Assembly: GCA_905235315.1 (NCBI GenBank)
Contig: CAJOLG010000004.1
Coordinates: 1 to 28,059, forward strand
From: an uncultured Solobacterium sp.
Lineage (GTDB): Bacteria; Bacillota_I; Bacilli_A; Erysipelotrichales; Erysipelotrichaceae
Reading direction: 5' to 3'
Length of the DNA: 28,059 bases
Below the pieces are notes generated by a model. The model made no database searches. It was not told where the DNA came from and saw only the letters and a list, made by a program, of their open reading frames with translations. Numbering within the stretch: the first letter of the stretch is position 1; every line of letters starts with the position of its first letter. A program made the translations under genes and the position numbers. Positions 16,602 to 24,955 of this stretch are shown here, piece after piece.

Positions 16602-17346
16602 TCGGCCAGTCACCTCCCCGGAGCAGTTCATCCTGTGCCGCTGCGCACAGAATCAGGTCACTCCGCCTGCTGCCAAGCGTTTCAAGCGCCCTGCCGCTTA
16701 CGGCAAGCGCCTTCTCCCGCGTATTCGCCTGCTGGCTGATATGCGCCAGCACCACCAGTTTTGTATTTACGGTCACAATCTTTCTCAGAACCGCCGCACA
16801 GTCCTCATTGCAGAGGTGCCCGCTGTCCCCGGCAATGCGCATCTTGAGAAATACCGGGCGGCTTGTCTTCATCAGCATCTCTGTATCATGGTTGCTTTCC
16901 AGGATGATATAATCCGCGCCTTTCAGAAGCGGCAGGGCCGCATCCCGGATATATCCGGTATCGGTGATATATACCAGCTTCCCGTTTATGCTTTCAATCA
17001 CAAACCCGACCGTATCCGGCACATCATGGCTGAGGGCAATCGGTGTGATCGTAAGATGCCCGATCTGAAACGGTACCTCCGGAACGATCTCCGTCCGGCT
17101 GACGCCGCTCAGCCGGCATGCGCTGTACAGCGGGCGGTGCTGAACCGTTTTCAGCTGCGCAATGTGATCGGTATGATCGTGGGTGATCAATACGGCATCC
17201 AGGTCATCCGGCCCGATGCCGAGTTCATTCAGCCCGGCCATGATCCGATTCTTTGTGCCGCCGCAGTCGATCATCAGGCTGACCCGTTCATCCTGAAGAA
17301 GGAAGCAGTTTCCCTTGGAGCCGCTTCCGCAGAGTAGGAATCTCAT
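16528..17346 (-). CDS. walJ: Metallo-beta-lactamase fold hydrolase, WalJ (YycJ) family
   Basis: Family members are exonuclease-like MBL proteins associated with the WalRK cell-wall regulon in Bacillota and implicated in DNA repair and cell division coordination. I choose ATG 17346 (MRFLLCGSGSKGNCFLL), which starts the conserved fold. The metal motif is LITHDHTDHIAQL, with LIDCGGT before it and ILESNHD and VLAHISQQANT after it. The product has 272 aa. Its last 74 bases overlap the start of htrC in another frame, and it begins 7 bases after the M23 gene with a weak ribosome binding site, so translation is probably coupled. Confidence 0.93.
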   Translation of the reverse strand: MRFLLCGSGSKGNCFLLQDERVSLMIDCGGTKNRIMAGLNELGIGPDDLDAVLITHDHTDHIAQLKTVQHRPLYSACRLSGVSRTEIVPEVPFQIGHLTITPIALSHDVPDTVGFVIESINGKLVYITDTGYIRDAALPLLKGADYIILESNHDTEMLMKTSRPVFLKMRIAGDSGHLCNEDCAAVLRKIVTVNTKLVVLAHISQQANTREKALAVSGRALETLGSRRSDLILCAAAQDELLRGGDWPNEKVDGGSCSRTFDLECVADSANQ

Positions 17347-17353
17347 AGAACCG

Positions 17354-18862
17354 TCAGCACGGCAGGAACCCGTCGCACGGGTTATACCGTTCTCCTTCAT
17401 ACATGATAAAGAAATGCGTATGCGGTCCCGTCGCAAGACCCGTCATACCGATCTGTCCGATGACATCGCCTTTATCAACGACCGTTCCTTCTTCCAGCGG
17501 AGAAGGCACATTCATATGGCCGTAATAGGTCTCATATCCGTTGTTATGATCGATGATGATGTAGTTTCCGTTGATGCCGTTATAGGAATTGACTTCGATA
17601 ACGCCGCGGTCTGCCGCATAAATCGGTCCGTAACGGTCATACGCATTCTGAATATCGATTGCGCGGTGGCCGTAGTAGCATCCCCAGTGACAGGAGATAA
17701 ACGGGTTGTCGACCGGCCACTGGAAGCTTCCGGTTCCGACGCCCGGTATCTGCATGGTTCCGATCTCAACGACTTCGTTGATCGGCTGCAGCGTATCAAC
17801 CGAGGAAGTCAATGCGCCGCTTACAAGCACACCGTTGATCCAGCGCTCGGTATACAGGGAGTTCTTTGATCCGTCGACACCGGTCTGCACTTTCTGGATG
17901 ACGCCCTCCCGCACTTCACTGTTGGTGCGGTACACGGTCTGTGCGATGATCGGTTCTTTTTTCATGGATTCTTTTGTGACAACGACATCGATCGGAGAAG
18001 TGAAGTAGGTGACACAGAGTACCATGCCTTCACTCAGAATCTGGTCGGTGCTGGTGATCTGATCGCGGTTGATATTCATGACCTGCGTTGCGGAAAGGTC
18101 ATGGTTCTTGGATCCGACACCGGCAACCGTATCGTATTTGAGAACGGTGTAGTATTCCCGTTCTTTATTGTCGCCGTATTCCAGGTAGTCGAGCACCTCA
18201 TCCATGGTGGTCCGGATCGCATCCGGTGATGCATACGTCTCCTTCATGGTGATCGTCTGCATGACCGTGACACCGATGGAGCGGGAGCCGTAGGTCTTCA
18301 GCTGCGGCGTGCTGTCGCCGCGGTTGAGAATCGCCAGCTCTTCCGGGGATATGAAATACGTCATGTATTCGGTCATTGCGCTGTTGAACAGCTCTTCATC
18401 CGAGACAAAGATCTCCGCATAAATGCCGTTTTCATCCGACAGTTCCACCCCGGTGCACTTGAGTGTAAACAGACGGTTTTCCTTCAGATAATCAAAGATC
18501 TGCGTATCAATATCTTCATAGGTGATATAACTCTGCTCGCTGATCAGATATACATCGGTACCGAGACCGACTTCCGAACCGGGATACTGCTCGGCATAGA
18601 GTTCCTGATAGATGGAACGCAGAAAAGCGTCGAGATCCCGGCGGCTGCTGAGAACCCCGACGAGTTCGCCCGAACTGTACAGGCGGTACACATCATGCGG
18701 CGTGCTGTCAACACGCTCCATGCGCTGCGGAAGGATCGAAGAGGATTCGCCCTCCGCGGCGGTATACGTCAGATTTGCGGCTTTCTTCAGCAGTTTCGGA
18801 ATTCCGACTGCCATACCGATTGCCGCAATCAGACAGATCAAAAGGACTGCGATACGTTTCAT
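17354..18862 (-). CDS. Exported M23 (LytM-type) peptidase with G5 domain
   Basis: M23 peptidases are zinc endopeptidases that cut peptidoglycan cross-bridges or stems. ATG 18862 follows GGGGTG; the GTG two codons earlier is possible. The protein is 502 aa. Residues about 2-22 are an uncleaved signal or membrane anchor. A long N-terminal region (30-300) is not recognised in detail. A G5 domain is at about 305-375 (VREGVIQKVQTGVDGSKNS), and the M23 domain follows with H399 and D403 (GHRAID) and GPHTHF. Cysteines at 391, 395, 496 and 502 flank the catalytic domain. It sits between dnaB and walJ, where Bacillus has walRKHI elsewhere upstream. A role in wall remodelling is inferred. Confidence 0.92.
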   Translation of the reverse strand: MKRIAVLLICLIAAIGMAVGIPKLLKKAANLTYTAAEGESSSILPQRMERVDSTPHDVYRLYSSGELVGVLSSRRDLDAFLRSIYQELYAEQYPGSEVGLGTDVYLISEQSYITYEDIDTQIFDYLKENRLFTLKCTGVELSDENGIYAEIFVSDEELFNSAMTEYMTYFISPEELAILNRGDSTPQLKTYGSRSIGVTVMQTITMKETYASPDAIRTTMDEVLDYLEYGDNKEREYYTVLKYDTVAGVGSKNHDLSATQVMNINRDQITSTDQILSEGMVLCVTYFTSPIDVVVTKESMKKEPIIAQTVYRTNSEVREGVIQKVQTGVDGSKNSLYTERWINGVLVSGALTSSVDTLQPINEVVEIGTMQIPGVGTGSFQWPVDNPFISCHWGCYYGHRAIDIQNAYDRYGPIYAADRGVIEVNSYNGINGNYIIIDHNNGYETYYGHMNVPSPLEEGTVVDKGDVIGQIGMTGLATGPHTHFFIMYEGERYNPCDGFLPC

Positions 18863-18864
18863 GG

Positions 18865-20223
18865 TCACCCCGCGTGGCGCTCGATATTCATTAATGCGTT
18901 GGTTGTTGCCTCAAACGCAAGCTGAATCCGTCTGGTCGCGCCGTTACGATGTTTGGCAATATTGATTTCAAGTTCTTCCGTTCCGGTCTTTTCCGCTTCT
19001 TCCTTGGCTTCCGCGTCATAGTAGGATTTGCGGAACAGCAGCATGACGATATCCGCATCCTGTTCAATTGCGCCGGATTCCCGCAGATCGGACAGCTGGG
19101 GCTTCTTGTCTTCCCGGCTCTCCACGTTTCGCGAAAGCTGGGAAAGCGCAATGACCGGAACATCCAGTTCACGCGCAAGCGCCTTCAGGCTGCGGGAGAT
19201 ATCAGACACCTCCTGCTGGCGGTTGACGTCGCGGCCGGTACTGTTACCCGAAATCAGCTGTATGTAGTCGATCAGGATCATGGAAAGGCCGTGCTCATTT
19301 TTCAGGCGCCGGCATTTGGAGAAGATCTCCGAAACCTTGATCGAGGATTTGTCATCGATAAAGATCTTTGTGCCGCTCAGATTGTCGCCCGCCTCATTGA
19401 TCCGGTTCCAGTGATCGGTCGTAAGGCCGTGGCCGGTACGCAGGTAATCACCCGCTACCCGGCTGCGCGCACTGAGCAGACGTGTCGCAAGCGATTCCGC
19501 ACTCATTTCGAGCGAGAAGATTGCGACTGCCTCCTGCGGCTGATAAGCTGCCACATTCAGGGCAAGGTTCAGCGCAACTGCCGTCTTTCCCATGGAAGGA
19601 CGGGCTGCCAGAATAATCAGGTCTCCGCGCTGAAATCCGTGCGTGACCCGATCAAGCGCATCAAATCCGGTACGGATGCCGACAATCGTATTGTTCTGGG
19701 AAGACAGTTTATGAATCCGGTCAATGACCGTATTCATCAGTTCGGGAGAACTGTGGAATTCCCCGGTCTGCCGGCTGCGGGAAACATCGAGAACCGCACG
19801 CTCGGCATTGTCGAGATAATCGTTGATATTTGTGACGCCTTCCAACCCGGCTGCAGAGATCTCCCGCCCCGCTTCGATCATCCGGCGCGTCAGGGTCTTG
19901 GCTTTCAGCGTCTCCACGTATTTTTTCGTGTTGGCGCTGGTGACCGCCGCATTCATAAGCGAAGTCAGGGTATTGTTTCCGCCGACCTTATCAAACGTCC
20001 CCTCTTCCTGAAGCCGGGTGGCGACCGATGCCGGATCCACACTGATGTTCTCCGTATAGAGTGCCTCCATCGCTTTGAAAATCAGGCGGTAGCGCTCATT
20101 ATAAAAATCATCCTGAGAAGCTCCCTCCTCAATCGCGATACGGCTGGCATTGGAAAACATCAGCATTGTGCCGAGAAGCGCTGCTTCGGCTTCCGGCGCT
20201 GACGGTAATGCGGCGAGTGTCAT
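18865..20223 (-). CDS. dnaB: Replicative DNA helicase
   Basis: DnaB (DnaC in Bacillus naming) is the hexameric 5'-3' helicase at the replication fork. The 452-aa protein has the N-terminal primase-binding domain (SAPEAEAALLGTML), a linker, and the RecA-like ATPase with Walker A ARPSMGKTAVALN (K213), Walker B MILIDYIQLI and ALSQLSRNVESR. There is no intein. One base separates it from the rplI stop, and its stop precedes the M23 ATG by two bases, so it is translationally coupled on both sides. Confidence 0.98.
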   Translation of the reverse strand: MTLAALPSAPEAEAALLGTMLMFSNASRIAIEEGASQDDFYNERYRLIFKAMEALYTENISVDPASVATRLQEEGTFDKVGGNNTLTSLMNAAVTSANTKKYVETLKAKTLTRRMIEAGREISAAGLEGVTNINDYLDNAERAVLDVSRSRQTGEFHSSPELMNTVIDRIHKLSSQNNTIVGIRTGFDALDRVTHGFQRGDLIILAARPSMGKTAVALNLALNVAAYQPQEAVAIFSLEMSAESLATRLLSARSRVAGDYLRTGHGLTTDHWNRINEAGDNLSGTKIFIDDKSSIKVSEIFSKCRRLKNEHGLSMILIDYIQLISGNSTGRDVNRQQEVSDISRSLKALARELDVPVIALSQLSRNVESREDKKPQLSDLRESGAIEQDADIVMLLFRKSYYDAEAKEEAEKTGTEELEINIAKHRNGATRRIQLAFEATTNALMNIERHAG

Positions 20224-20224
20224 A

Positions 20225-20671
20225 TTAATCGCTGCCCTTCAGGTTGACCCGGACGGTGCCGATCACGCCTTTGTACAGTTCAATGCGCACCTTTGTCACA
20301 CCGAGGCTTGCGATCGGTGCGGTGTCAAGGAATTTCCGCTTGTCGATCTTATAGCCGCGCTTTGCGAGTTCTTCTGTGATCTGCTTGGTGGAAACCGAGC
20401 CGAACACCCGTCCTTCACTGCCGGAACGAACATTGAATTCCAGCATGAGATCTTCAAATTCCTTTGCGATGCGCTCTGCTTCCGCGCGGTTCTTTGCGTC
20501 CTGTGCCGCTTCTTCCTGCTTCTGTTCCTTCAGAATCTCCTTGGATTTCTCCGTCACCGGAACGGCAAGTCCTCTCGCAATCAGATAGTTGCGGCCGTAA
20601 CCGTCCGCCACCTCAACGATGTCGCCCTTCTTTCCGAGCTTTTTGACATCACTTTTCAGAATTACTTTCAT
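20225..20671 (-). CDS. rplI: 50S ribosomal protein L9
   Basis: L9 binds 23S rRNA and supports reading-frame fidelity. I choose ATG 20671 (MKVILKSDVKKLGKKGDIV), preceded by AAGGAGG, giving 148 aa, the normal length. VADGYGRNYLIARGLAVP is the family signature, followed by the long connecting helix (about 45-80) and the C-terminal domain (GRVFGSVSTKQI). The start lies 23 bases inside the end of gdpP. The gdpP-rplI-dnaB order is common in Bacillota. Confidence 0.98.
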   Translation of the reverse strand: MKVILKSDVKKLGKKGDIVEVADGYGRNYLIARGLAVPVTEKSKEILKEQKQEEAAQDAKNRAEAERIAKEFEDLMLEFNVRSGSEGRVFGSVSTKQITEELAKRGYKIDKRKFLDTAPIASLGVTKVRIELYKGVIGTVRVNLKGSD

Positions 20672-22622
20672 TGCGCACCTCCTTAAAATACTGATCTGTT
20701 GTTTCGAGCAGTTCCCGCTCCAGATCATCGATATCGCAGCGCTTGCGCTGCACTGCGGCTGCGGTCATGTGTCCGCCGCCGCCGACTGCTTCCATAATCA
20801 CCTGCACGTTTACCTTTCCGTTGGAACGGGCAGAGACCGCGGTTTCGCCTTCGGTATCATTTGCGATCACAAAGACCGCATCAACGCCTTCCACCTCAAG
20901 CATCTGATCCGCCACCTGGCTCATCAGGGAGCGGGTCAGCGCACGTTCCTTATACGGAACCGTGATGATTGCGTTGTCATGCCGCTTTGCCATGGCCATG
21001 CATGAAGCCTTCAGGGTAATCTCGTCATAGGTATCCTTCAGATATTCATCCACCTCCATCGGATCCGCACCCATCTTGCGGAGGGCTGCGGCTGCCTCAA
21101 AGGTTCTCACACCGGTACGCACGTGGAACCGGTTGGTATCGATGGTCATTCCCGCCAGCATGATATTCGCACAAAGCTCGGAAATCTCAATGCGGGAAGA
21201 GATGTACGGAAGCAGTTCCGTAATCAGTTCACAGGCCGAACTTGCGCCCGCCTCAATGTAAACCAGAACCGGCTGCACTCCCATATCCGTACTGCGGCGG
21301 TGATGATCGATAACTGCGATCTTTGACGCGTTTTCCAGCAGTTTGGATCCGTTGGACTGTTTGATGTTATGGTGATCCACCATCACCGTCAGGGTTCCTG
21401 CCTGAAGCTGGTTGATCGCTTCACTCTCCGTCACAAACCGGACTTCCTGGGAGAGTTCCTCCGCATTGGCGGTCATGACCTTGGACAGCTTTTCTTCAAT
21501 TCCTCCGGTCTTGCCGATAATGCATACCTGCTTGTTCAGAGCGGCTGCGGCACGGGCAACCCCGATTGCCGAGCCGACACAGTCAAAGTCCATGTTGCGG
21601 TGACCGCAGATAATCACATTGCTGGAACGGCTGATCAGTTCCCGCAGGGTGTTTGCCATGACACGGACCCGGACACGGCTGCGTTTTTCGGTCGCTTCCG
21701 AAGAGCCGCCGAAGTACTTCACTTCGCCGCCTGCCTGCTGGACAACCACCTGGTCGCCGCCGCGGCTCTGGGCAAGATCGATCAGTTTTACCGCAAGTTC
21801 ATCCAGTTCATTCAGTTTTTCGGTACCGCGCGCAAATGCCATGGACAGGGTAATCGCGGCATCCTGTTTGGCGGCCGACCGGCGGATCGTATTGAGAATC
21901 GAGAAATGATCCTCGACGAGACCCGAGAACATTTTCTCGTTCAGCACCATGTAATAGCGGGAACTGGAAATGCGTTTCAGCAGGATCCCCCGCTCCCGGA
22001 AATAATCCGTCAGCGGTGTACGCACGGCCGCATCAATATTTGACAGTGCGGAATCATCCGCATACTGGGTCGCATCATCATAGTTGTCGAGCACCGCAAT
22101 TCCGATGACCGGGCGTTCTTCGTTATACGACAGGATTGCGTTATGCTGGGTCGTGATATCCCGGAAGATAAGAACCGGCTCATCCTCACGGCGGCAGATC
22201 TCATACATCCGGTCATCCAGCTGTACGGTTGCCGTATCGCCCTCCCCCGAAATCAGCGGATCCACTTCCGGCAGCCAGCTCAGAACCTTGGATCCGACAT
22301 GGTTCAGTCCGCGCTTCTCAAACAGTTCGCTCATCTGGGTGATGACATAGTCATCGTCATACATCAGCAGCCCGATCCCGCCGAAGAGATATGCTTCCTC
22401 CGCCGTGGATCCAAGCGCTTCCCGAACACCGATGGACTGTTCCTCCATCAGGTTTTCCAGGCGCTCGGAAAAATAGACAAACAGTGCCGCCTGAATGATC
22501 AGAATAATCAAAGCGGGCATGATCATCCGGTCAAGACCTGCCCGGAAGAAAAACAGCAGAAGCACCTCCGCTATCATTACGATAAAGAGAATACGACGCA
22601 GGTCATTGAGATTCTTTCGCAT
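20649..22622 (-). CDS. gdpP: Cyclic-di-AMP phosphodiesterase GdpP (YybT)
   Basis: GdpP degrades c-di-AMP to pApA and so influences osmolyte balance, cell-wall stress and beta-lactam tolerance. The 657 residues show two N-terminal membrane helices (about 10-55), a PAS-like domain (70-160), a degenerate GGDEF domain (170-300, where GGDEF is replaced by SSRYY) and the DHH/DHHA1 module. Manganese ligands are visible at H341, D345 and D347 (GHRNMDFD), D416 (VDHH) and the DHH of VIDHHRRS; GGGGH lies in DHHA1. GGAGG precedes the ATG by 9 bases. It overlaps yybS by 20 bases and rplI by 23. Confidence 0.97.
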   Translation of the reverse strand: MRKNLNDLRRILFIVMIAEVLLLFFFRAGLDRMIMPALIILIIQAALFVYFSERLENLMEEQSIGVREALGSTAEEAYLFGGIGLLMYDDDYVITQMSELFEKRGLNHVGSKVLSWLPEVDPLISGEGDTATVQLDDRMYEICRREDEPVLIFRDITTQHNAILSYNEERPVIGIAVLDNYDDATQYADDSALSNIDAAVRTPLTDYFRERGILLKRISSSRYYMVLNEKMFSGLVEDHFSILNTIRRSAAKQDAAITLSMAFARGTEKLNELDELAVKLIDLAQSRGGDQVVVQQAGGEVKYFGGSSEATEKRSRVRVRVMANTLRELISRSSNVIICGHRNMDFDCVGSAIGVARAAAALNKQVCIIGKTGGIEEKLSKVMTANAEELSQEVRFVTESEAINQLQAGTLTVMVDHHNIKQSNGSKLLENASKIAVIDHHRRSTDMGVQPVLVYIEAGASSACELITELLPYISSRIEISELCANIMLAGMTIDTNRFHVRTGVRTFEAAAALRKMGADPMEVDEYLKDTYDEITLKASCMAMAKRHDNAIITVPYKERALTRSLMSQVADQMLEVEGVDAVFVIANDTEGETAVSARSNGKVNVQVIMEAVGGGGHMTAAAVQRKRCDIDDLERELLETTDQYFKEVRNESNSEK

Positions 22623-23547
22623 TCGAAGACGCCTCCATCAGACGTTTGTGAACGTCCGTCGTAATATAAAGAAATCCGAAGATTACCAGAAATACCGGCA
22701 TGGCGAACATCACCAGCAGTCCAAGAATCATTCCGAGGGCACGCTGTTTCGGATACCGGATCCGCATAAATACAATGATCGCGATATAGCCGTACACAAG
22801 CAGATACAGAAATCCGCACATTCCAAGCCCCTGAAGCGCACTGTGCAGAAGTTCGTTTTCAAGCGGCCGGAAAATGGAATAGTAATAGCCGCAGAATCCC
22901 GCAAACGCAAGATATCCGCTCCACTTCGGCGGGTAATACTGTGATATCGGCAGCGGAGGCGCAATCGGGAACCGCAGCCGTTTCAGAAGCAGACGGCTGA
23001 GCACATGGGTCACAAACCCCTGCAGCACGCCGGTGAGAATCGCAGTCACCACAAAGATGGTTGCGATGTACTGTCCAAGGTTCAGCGTGGCCGGAATTTC
23101 CGTTCCCGCCTGCGAAAACACGTTGGACATGATCGATTCCAGTTCCTCGGTTTCCGCCGCAAGATCGTAGCCGAAGAAGGATGCGAACACGACCGTGGAC
23201 AGAACGTTGACGATCGCGCCGGCGATCATCGTGATCAGAACCAGCCGGTGGGTATTTTTGCCGTCATGAATTCCGCCCCCGTAGATCAGCCCGATCAGGC
23301 TTTCCGAAGCGACATAGAACAGCGTGGTCGGCCCGCCGAGAATAAAGCCCAGCAGACACATCGCGATGAATTCGACCCAGGCGGCTTTCGCACCGTATTT
23401 GGCGGAAAAGAACACCATCGGAATCGGGAACAGGAATAAGAACATATCCTGAAACAGACCGCCGAGCTGGCGATTGATCAGTAAAACGGCACCGACAATT
23501 GCGCACATCATTGCGCCGTCTGTTATTCTTCGAACATCGTTGCTCAA
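22603..23547 (-). CDS. yybS: DUF2232 (YybS-like) multi-pass membrane protein
   Basis: I choose the TTG at 23547 (MSNDVRRITDGAMMCAIVGA), with GGAGG at a spacing of 8 bases. An ATG at 23592 would overlap the promoter -10 and has no ribosome binding site. The product is 314 aa with about eight hydrophobic helices, including AMMCAIVGAVLLIN, FLFLFPIPMVFFSAKYG and the C-terminal LVMFAMPVFLVIFGFLYI. DUF2232 proteins regularly precede gdpP in Bacillota, and the fold is related to ECF-transporter S components (family knowledge). Its substrate is not known. It is the first gene of the eight-gene unit. Confidence 0.9.
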   Translation of the reverse strand: MSNDVRRITDGAMMCAIVGAVLLINRQLGGLFQDMFLFLFPIPMVFFSAKYGAKAAWVEFIAMCLLGFILGGPTTLFYVASESLIGLIYGGGIHDGKNTHRLVLITMIAGAIVNVLSTVVFASFFGYDLAAETEELESIMSNVFSQAGTEIPATLNLGQYIATIFVVTAILTGVLQGFVTHVLSRLLLKRLRFPIAPPLPISQYYPPKWSGYLAFAGFCGYYYSIFRPLENELLHSALQGLGMCGFLYLLVYGYIAIIVFMRIRYPKQRALGMILGLLVMFAMPVFLVIFGFLYITTDVHKRLMEASSNAKESQ

Positions 23548-23590
23548 AAACTTGCCCTCCAGAAAACCGGGAGTGTCCGGCTGATTTCTC

Positions 23591-23620
23591 ATTATAGCAT
23601 TTATATATATAAACAACCAA
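23591..23620 (-). promoter_or_regulatory. Extended -10 promoter of the yybS-gdpP-rplI-dnaB unit
   Basis: The minus strand has TGCTATAAT with a consensus -10 at 23591-23596 and TTGGTT (23615-23620) 18 bases upstream. The predicted start gives a leader of about 37 bases before the TTG at 23547. It lies just after the rpsR terminator. Confidence 0.7.
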
Positions 23621-23653
23621 TCTTCCGCGCGCAGGCGTTCCTGCCCGGAAATG

Positions 23654-23686
23654 AAAAAAAGACCGGCCGGTTTGATCCGGTCAGTC
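23654..23686 (-). terminator. Rho-independent terminator after rpsR
   Basis: A GC-rich stem of about 10 bp with one mismatch and one wobble (GACTGACCGG / CCGGCCGGTC) is followed by seven T on the minus strand. The stem includes the rpsR stop codon. Confidence 0.85.
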
Positions 23687-23911
23687 CTTAACGTACGGCA
23701 GTAAAGCCATCTGGCGCGCACGCTTGATCGCTACTGCGAGCTGGCGCTGATACTTTGCGCTTGTGCCGGTCACACGACGCGGTGTGATTTTTCCGTTGGC
23801 ACTGATGAAGCGCTTCAGAAGCTCTACATTCTTATAGTCGATGTAGGTGATGTTGTTCTTTGTGAAGTAACATACCTTACGACCGCCCATTCTCTGTTTC
23901 TTGAATGCCAT
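23681..23911 (-). CDS. rpsR: 30S ribosomal protein S18
   Basis: S18 binds the 30S platform next to S6. The 76-residue sequence has the family core YIDYKNVELLKRFISANGKI, then TPRRVTGTSAKYQRQLAVAIKRAR. It lacks the multi-cysteine zinc-ribbon form (one cysteine, VCYF). AAGGAG precedes the ATG. It is the last gene of rpsF-ssb-rpsR, 27 bases after ssb. Confidence 0.98.
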   Translation of the reverse strand: MAFKKQRMGGRKVCYFTKNNITYIDYKNVELLKRFISANGKITPRRVTGTSAKYQRQLAVAIKRARQMALLPYVKD

Positions 23912-23938
23912 GTTTTCTCCTTTTTTCTTAATCTCGGG

Positions 23939-24424
23939 TTAGAACGGCAGATCGTCGCTGGCAATATCGAAACTCGGACCTGTATCGAAGTCGCTGTTCG
24001 AAATGTCACTGCCGGACGGGGAATACGGTTCCTGAGGTTCCGGTGCGTATCCGCCGTCGGAAGACGTCTGTCCCTGGGAGTGATTTCTGGATTCGAGCAG
24101 CTGCACACGATCGCACACGACATCGGTCGTATAGACTTTCTTTCCGTCGCGGTCGGTATAGCTTCCGGTCTGAATCGAACCGTTCACTCCGACAAGAGAG
24201 CCTTTTCTTCCGTAGGATCCAAGGAAATCCGCACTCTGACGCCATGCGATACAACCGATAAAATCGGCTGTCGGCTGCTGGCTGTTCTGCTGATTCTGTC
24301 CTCCGGAATAGCGGCGGTCACAGGCGACAGTAAACCGCGCATAGGAAACGCCGCTTGTCGTTTTGCGGACTTCGACGTCCCGTGTCAGTCTGCCTACCAG
24401 TACCACACTGTTAATACCGCTCAT
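23939..24424 (-). CDS. ssb: Single-stranded DNA-binding protein
   Basis: SSB coats single-stranded DNA in replication and repair. The 161-aa protein starts with the OB-fold (MSGINSVVLVGRLTRDVEVR; TTSGVSYARFTVACDRR; DFIGCIAWRQSADFL). It then has a Gln/Gly/Ser-rich disordered linker from about 110 and ends in the acidic protein-interaction tip SDDLPF. The A of its ATG is shared with the end of the rpsF stop (TAATG), with AAGGAG upstream inside rpsF. Confidence 0.98.
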   Translation of the reverse strand: MSGINSVVLVGRLTRDVEVRKTTSGVSYARFTVACDRRYSGGQNQQNSQQPTADFIGCIAWRQSADFLGSYGRKGSLVGVNGSIQTGSYTDRDGKKVYTTDVVCDRVQLLESRNHSQGQTSSDGGYAPEPQEPYSPSGSDISNSDFDTGPSFDIASDDLPF

Positions 24425-24735
24425 TACTTGCTCTCCTTGGTTTCAGGCTTGTCATCAATGTTGACGATCATGAAACGTACGATGCTCGGATTGATACGCA
24501 TTAAACGATCAAATTCCTTAAGCGCTGCATTTTCCGCTTCAAAGGTCACGACTACGTAGTAACCCTTGGTCATATCATCAATTTCATACGCGAAATCGCG
24601 CATACCCCACTCGTTGGTCTTCGACACTTTACCGCCTTCGTTGGTAATAATGCCGTTGAGCTGCTCGATCAGGGCCGAACGCTTTTCTTCTTCCACGTTC
24701 GCATTGATGATGTACATGACTTCATACTTGCTCAT
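24424..24735 (-). CDS. rpsF: 30S ribosomal protein S6
   Basis: S6 pairs with S18 on the 30S platform. I choose ATG 24735 (MSKYEVMYIINANVEEEKRS), preceded by AAGGAGG, giving 103 aa. Family hallmarks are EWGMRDFAYEIDDMTKGYYV and a C-terminal INPSIVRFMIVNID. It is the first gene of the S6-SSB-S18 operon and has a structured leader that can hide its ribosome binding site. Confidence 0.98.
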   Translation of the reverse strand: MSKYEVMYIINANVEEEKRSALIEQLNGIITNEGGKVSKTNEWGMRDFAYEIDDMTKGYYVVVTFEAENAALKEFDRLMRINPSIVRFMIVNIDDKPETKESK

Positions 24736-24743
24736 TTGTACAC

Positions 24744-24778
24744 CTCCTTCTGGTCTGTCGGCCATTTCTGGCAAGGAG
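24744..24778 (-). promoter_or_regulatory. Probable S6:S18 autoregulatory mRNA element over the rpsF ribosome binding site
   Basis: On the minus strand CTCCTT (24778-24773) can pair with AAGGAG of the rpsF ribosome binding site (24749-24744). Inside, GCCA and TGGC form a hairpin with a GAAA tetraloop. An 11-base one-sided bulge, CGACAGACCAG, follows the inner stem, so a CCG triplet sits at the stem-bulge junction. A bulged CCG next to a hairpin is the recognition feature of the S6:S18 leader described in many bacteria (family knowledge). Excess S6:S18 would hold the structure closed. Confidence 0.7.
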
Positions 24779-24816
24779 CAGATGATGATAAAAATCTCAT
24801 CGACTCGCCTAATGAT

Positions 24817-24844
24817 GTTATCACTGATTGATTCATCCTGTAAA
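24817..24844 (-). promoter_or_regulatory. Putative rpsF promoter
   Basis: TTTACA (24839-24844), a 16-base spacer and GATAAC (24817-24822) on the minus strand give a leader of about 75 bases carrying the S6:S18 element. The -10 matches consensus at four of six positions. Confidence 0.4.
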
Positions 24845-24891
24845 GGAAAAATCACAAAAATCCGCTGAAACAGCCTGTTTTCTGACACACA

Positions 24892-24928
24892 GACAGAACA
24901 GACGGGCATCACCCGTCTGTTCGCTGTC
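24892..24928. terminator. Long hairpin between chbG and rpsF
   Basis: GAACAGACGGG and CCCGTCTGTTC form a perfect 11-bp stem with a 5-base loop, extended by GACA/TGTC across a 2-base bulge. No T run follows on either strand. It is 28 bases past the chbG stop and probably ends or protects that transcript. Confidence 0.5.
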
Positions 24929-24955
24929 AAGTTATGTAACGAATCCGTTTCGTTC

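Noticed and set aside
18949..20202. Plus-strand frame opposite dnaB
   Set aside because: Fully antisense to the conserved helicase; no start signals.
23548..23721. N-terminal extension of the yybS gene
   Set aside because: It would include the rpsR terminator region and the promoter -10; the TTG at 23547 has the only good ribosome binding site.
24736..24930. N-terminal extension of rpsF by 65 codons
   Set aside because: The extra residues are leader RNA read as protein; the S6 fold starts at the ATG at 24735 with AAGGAGG.
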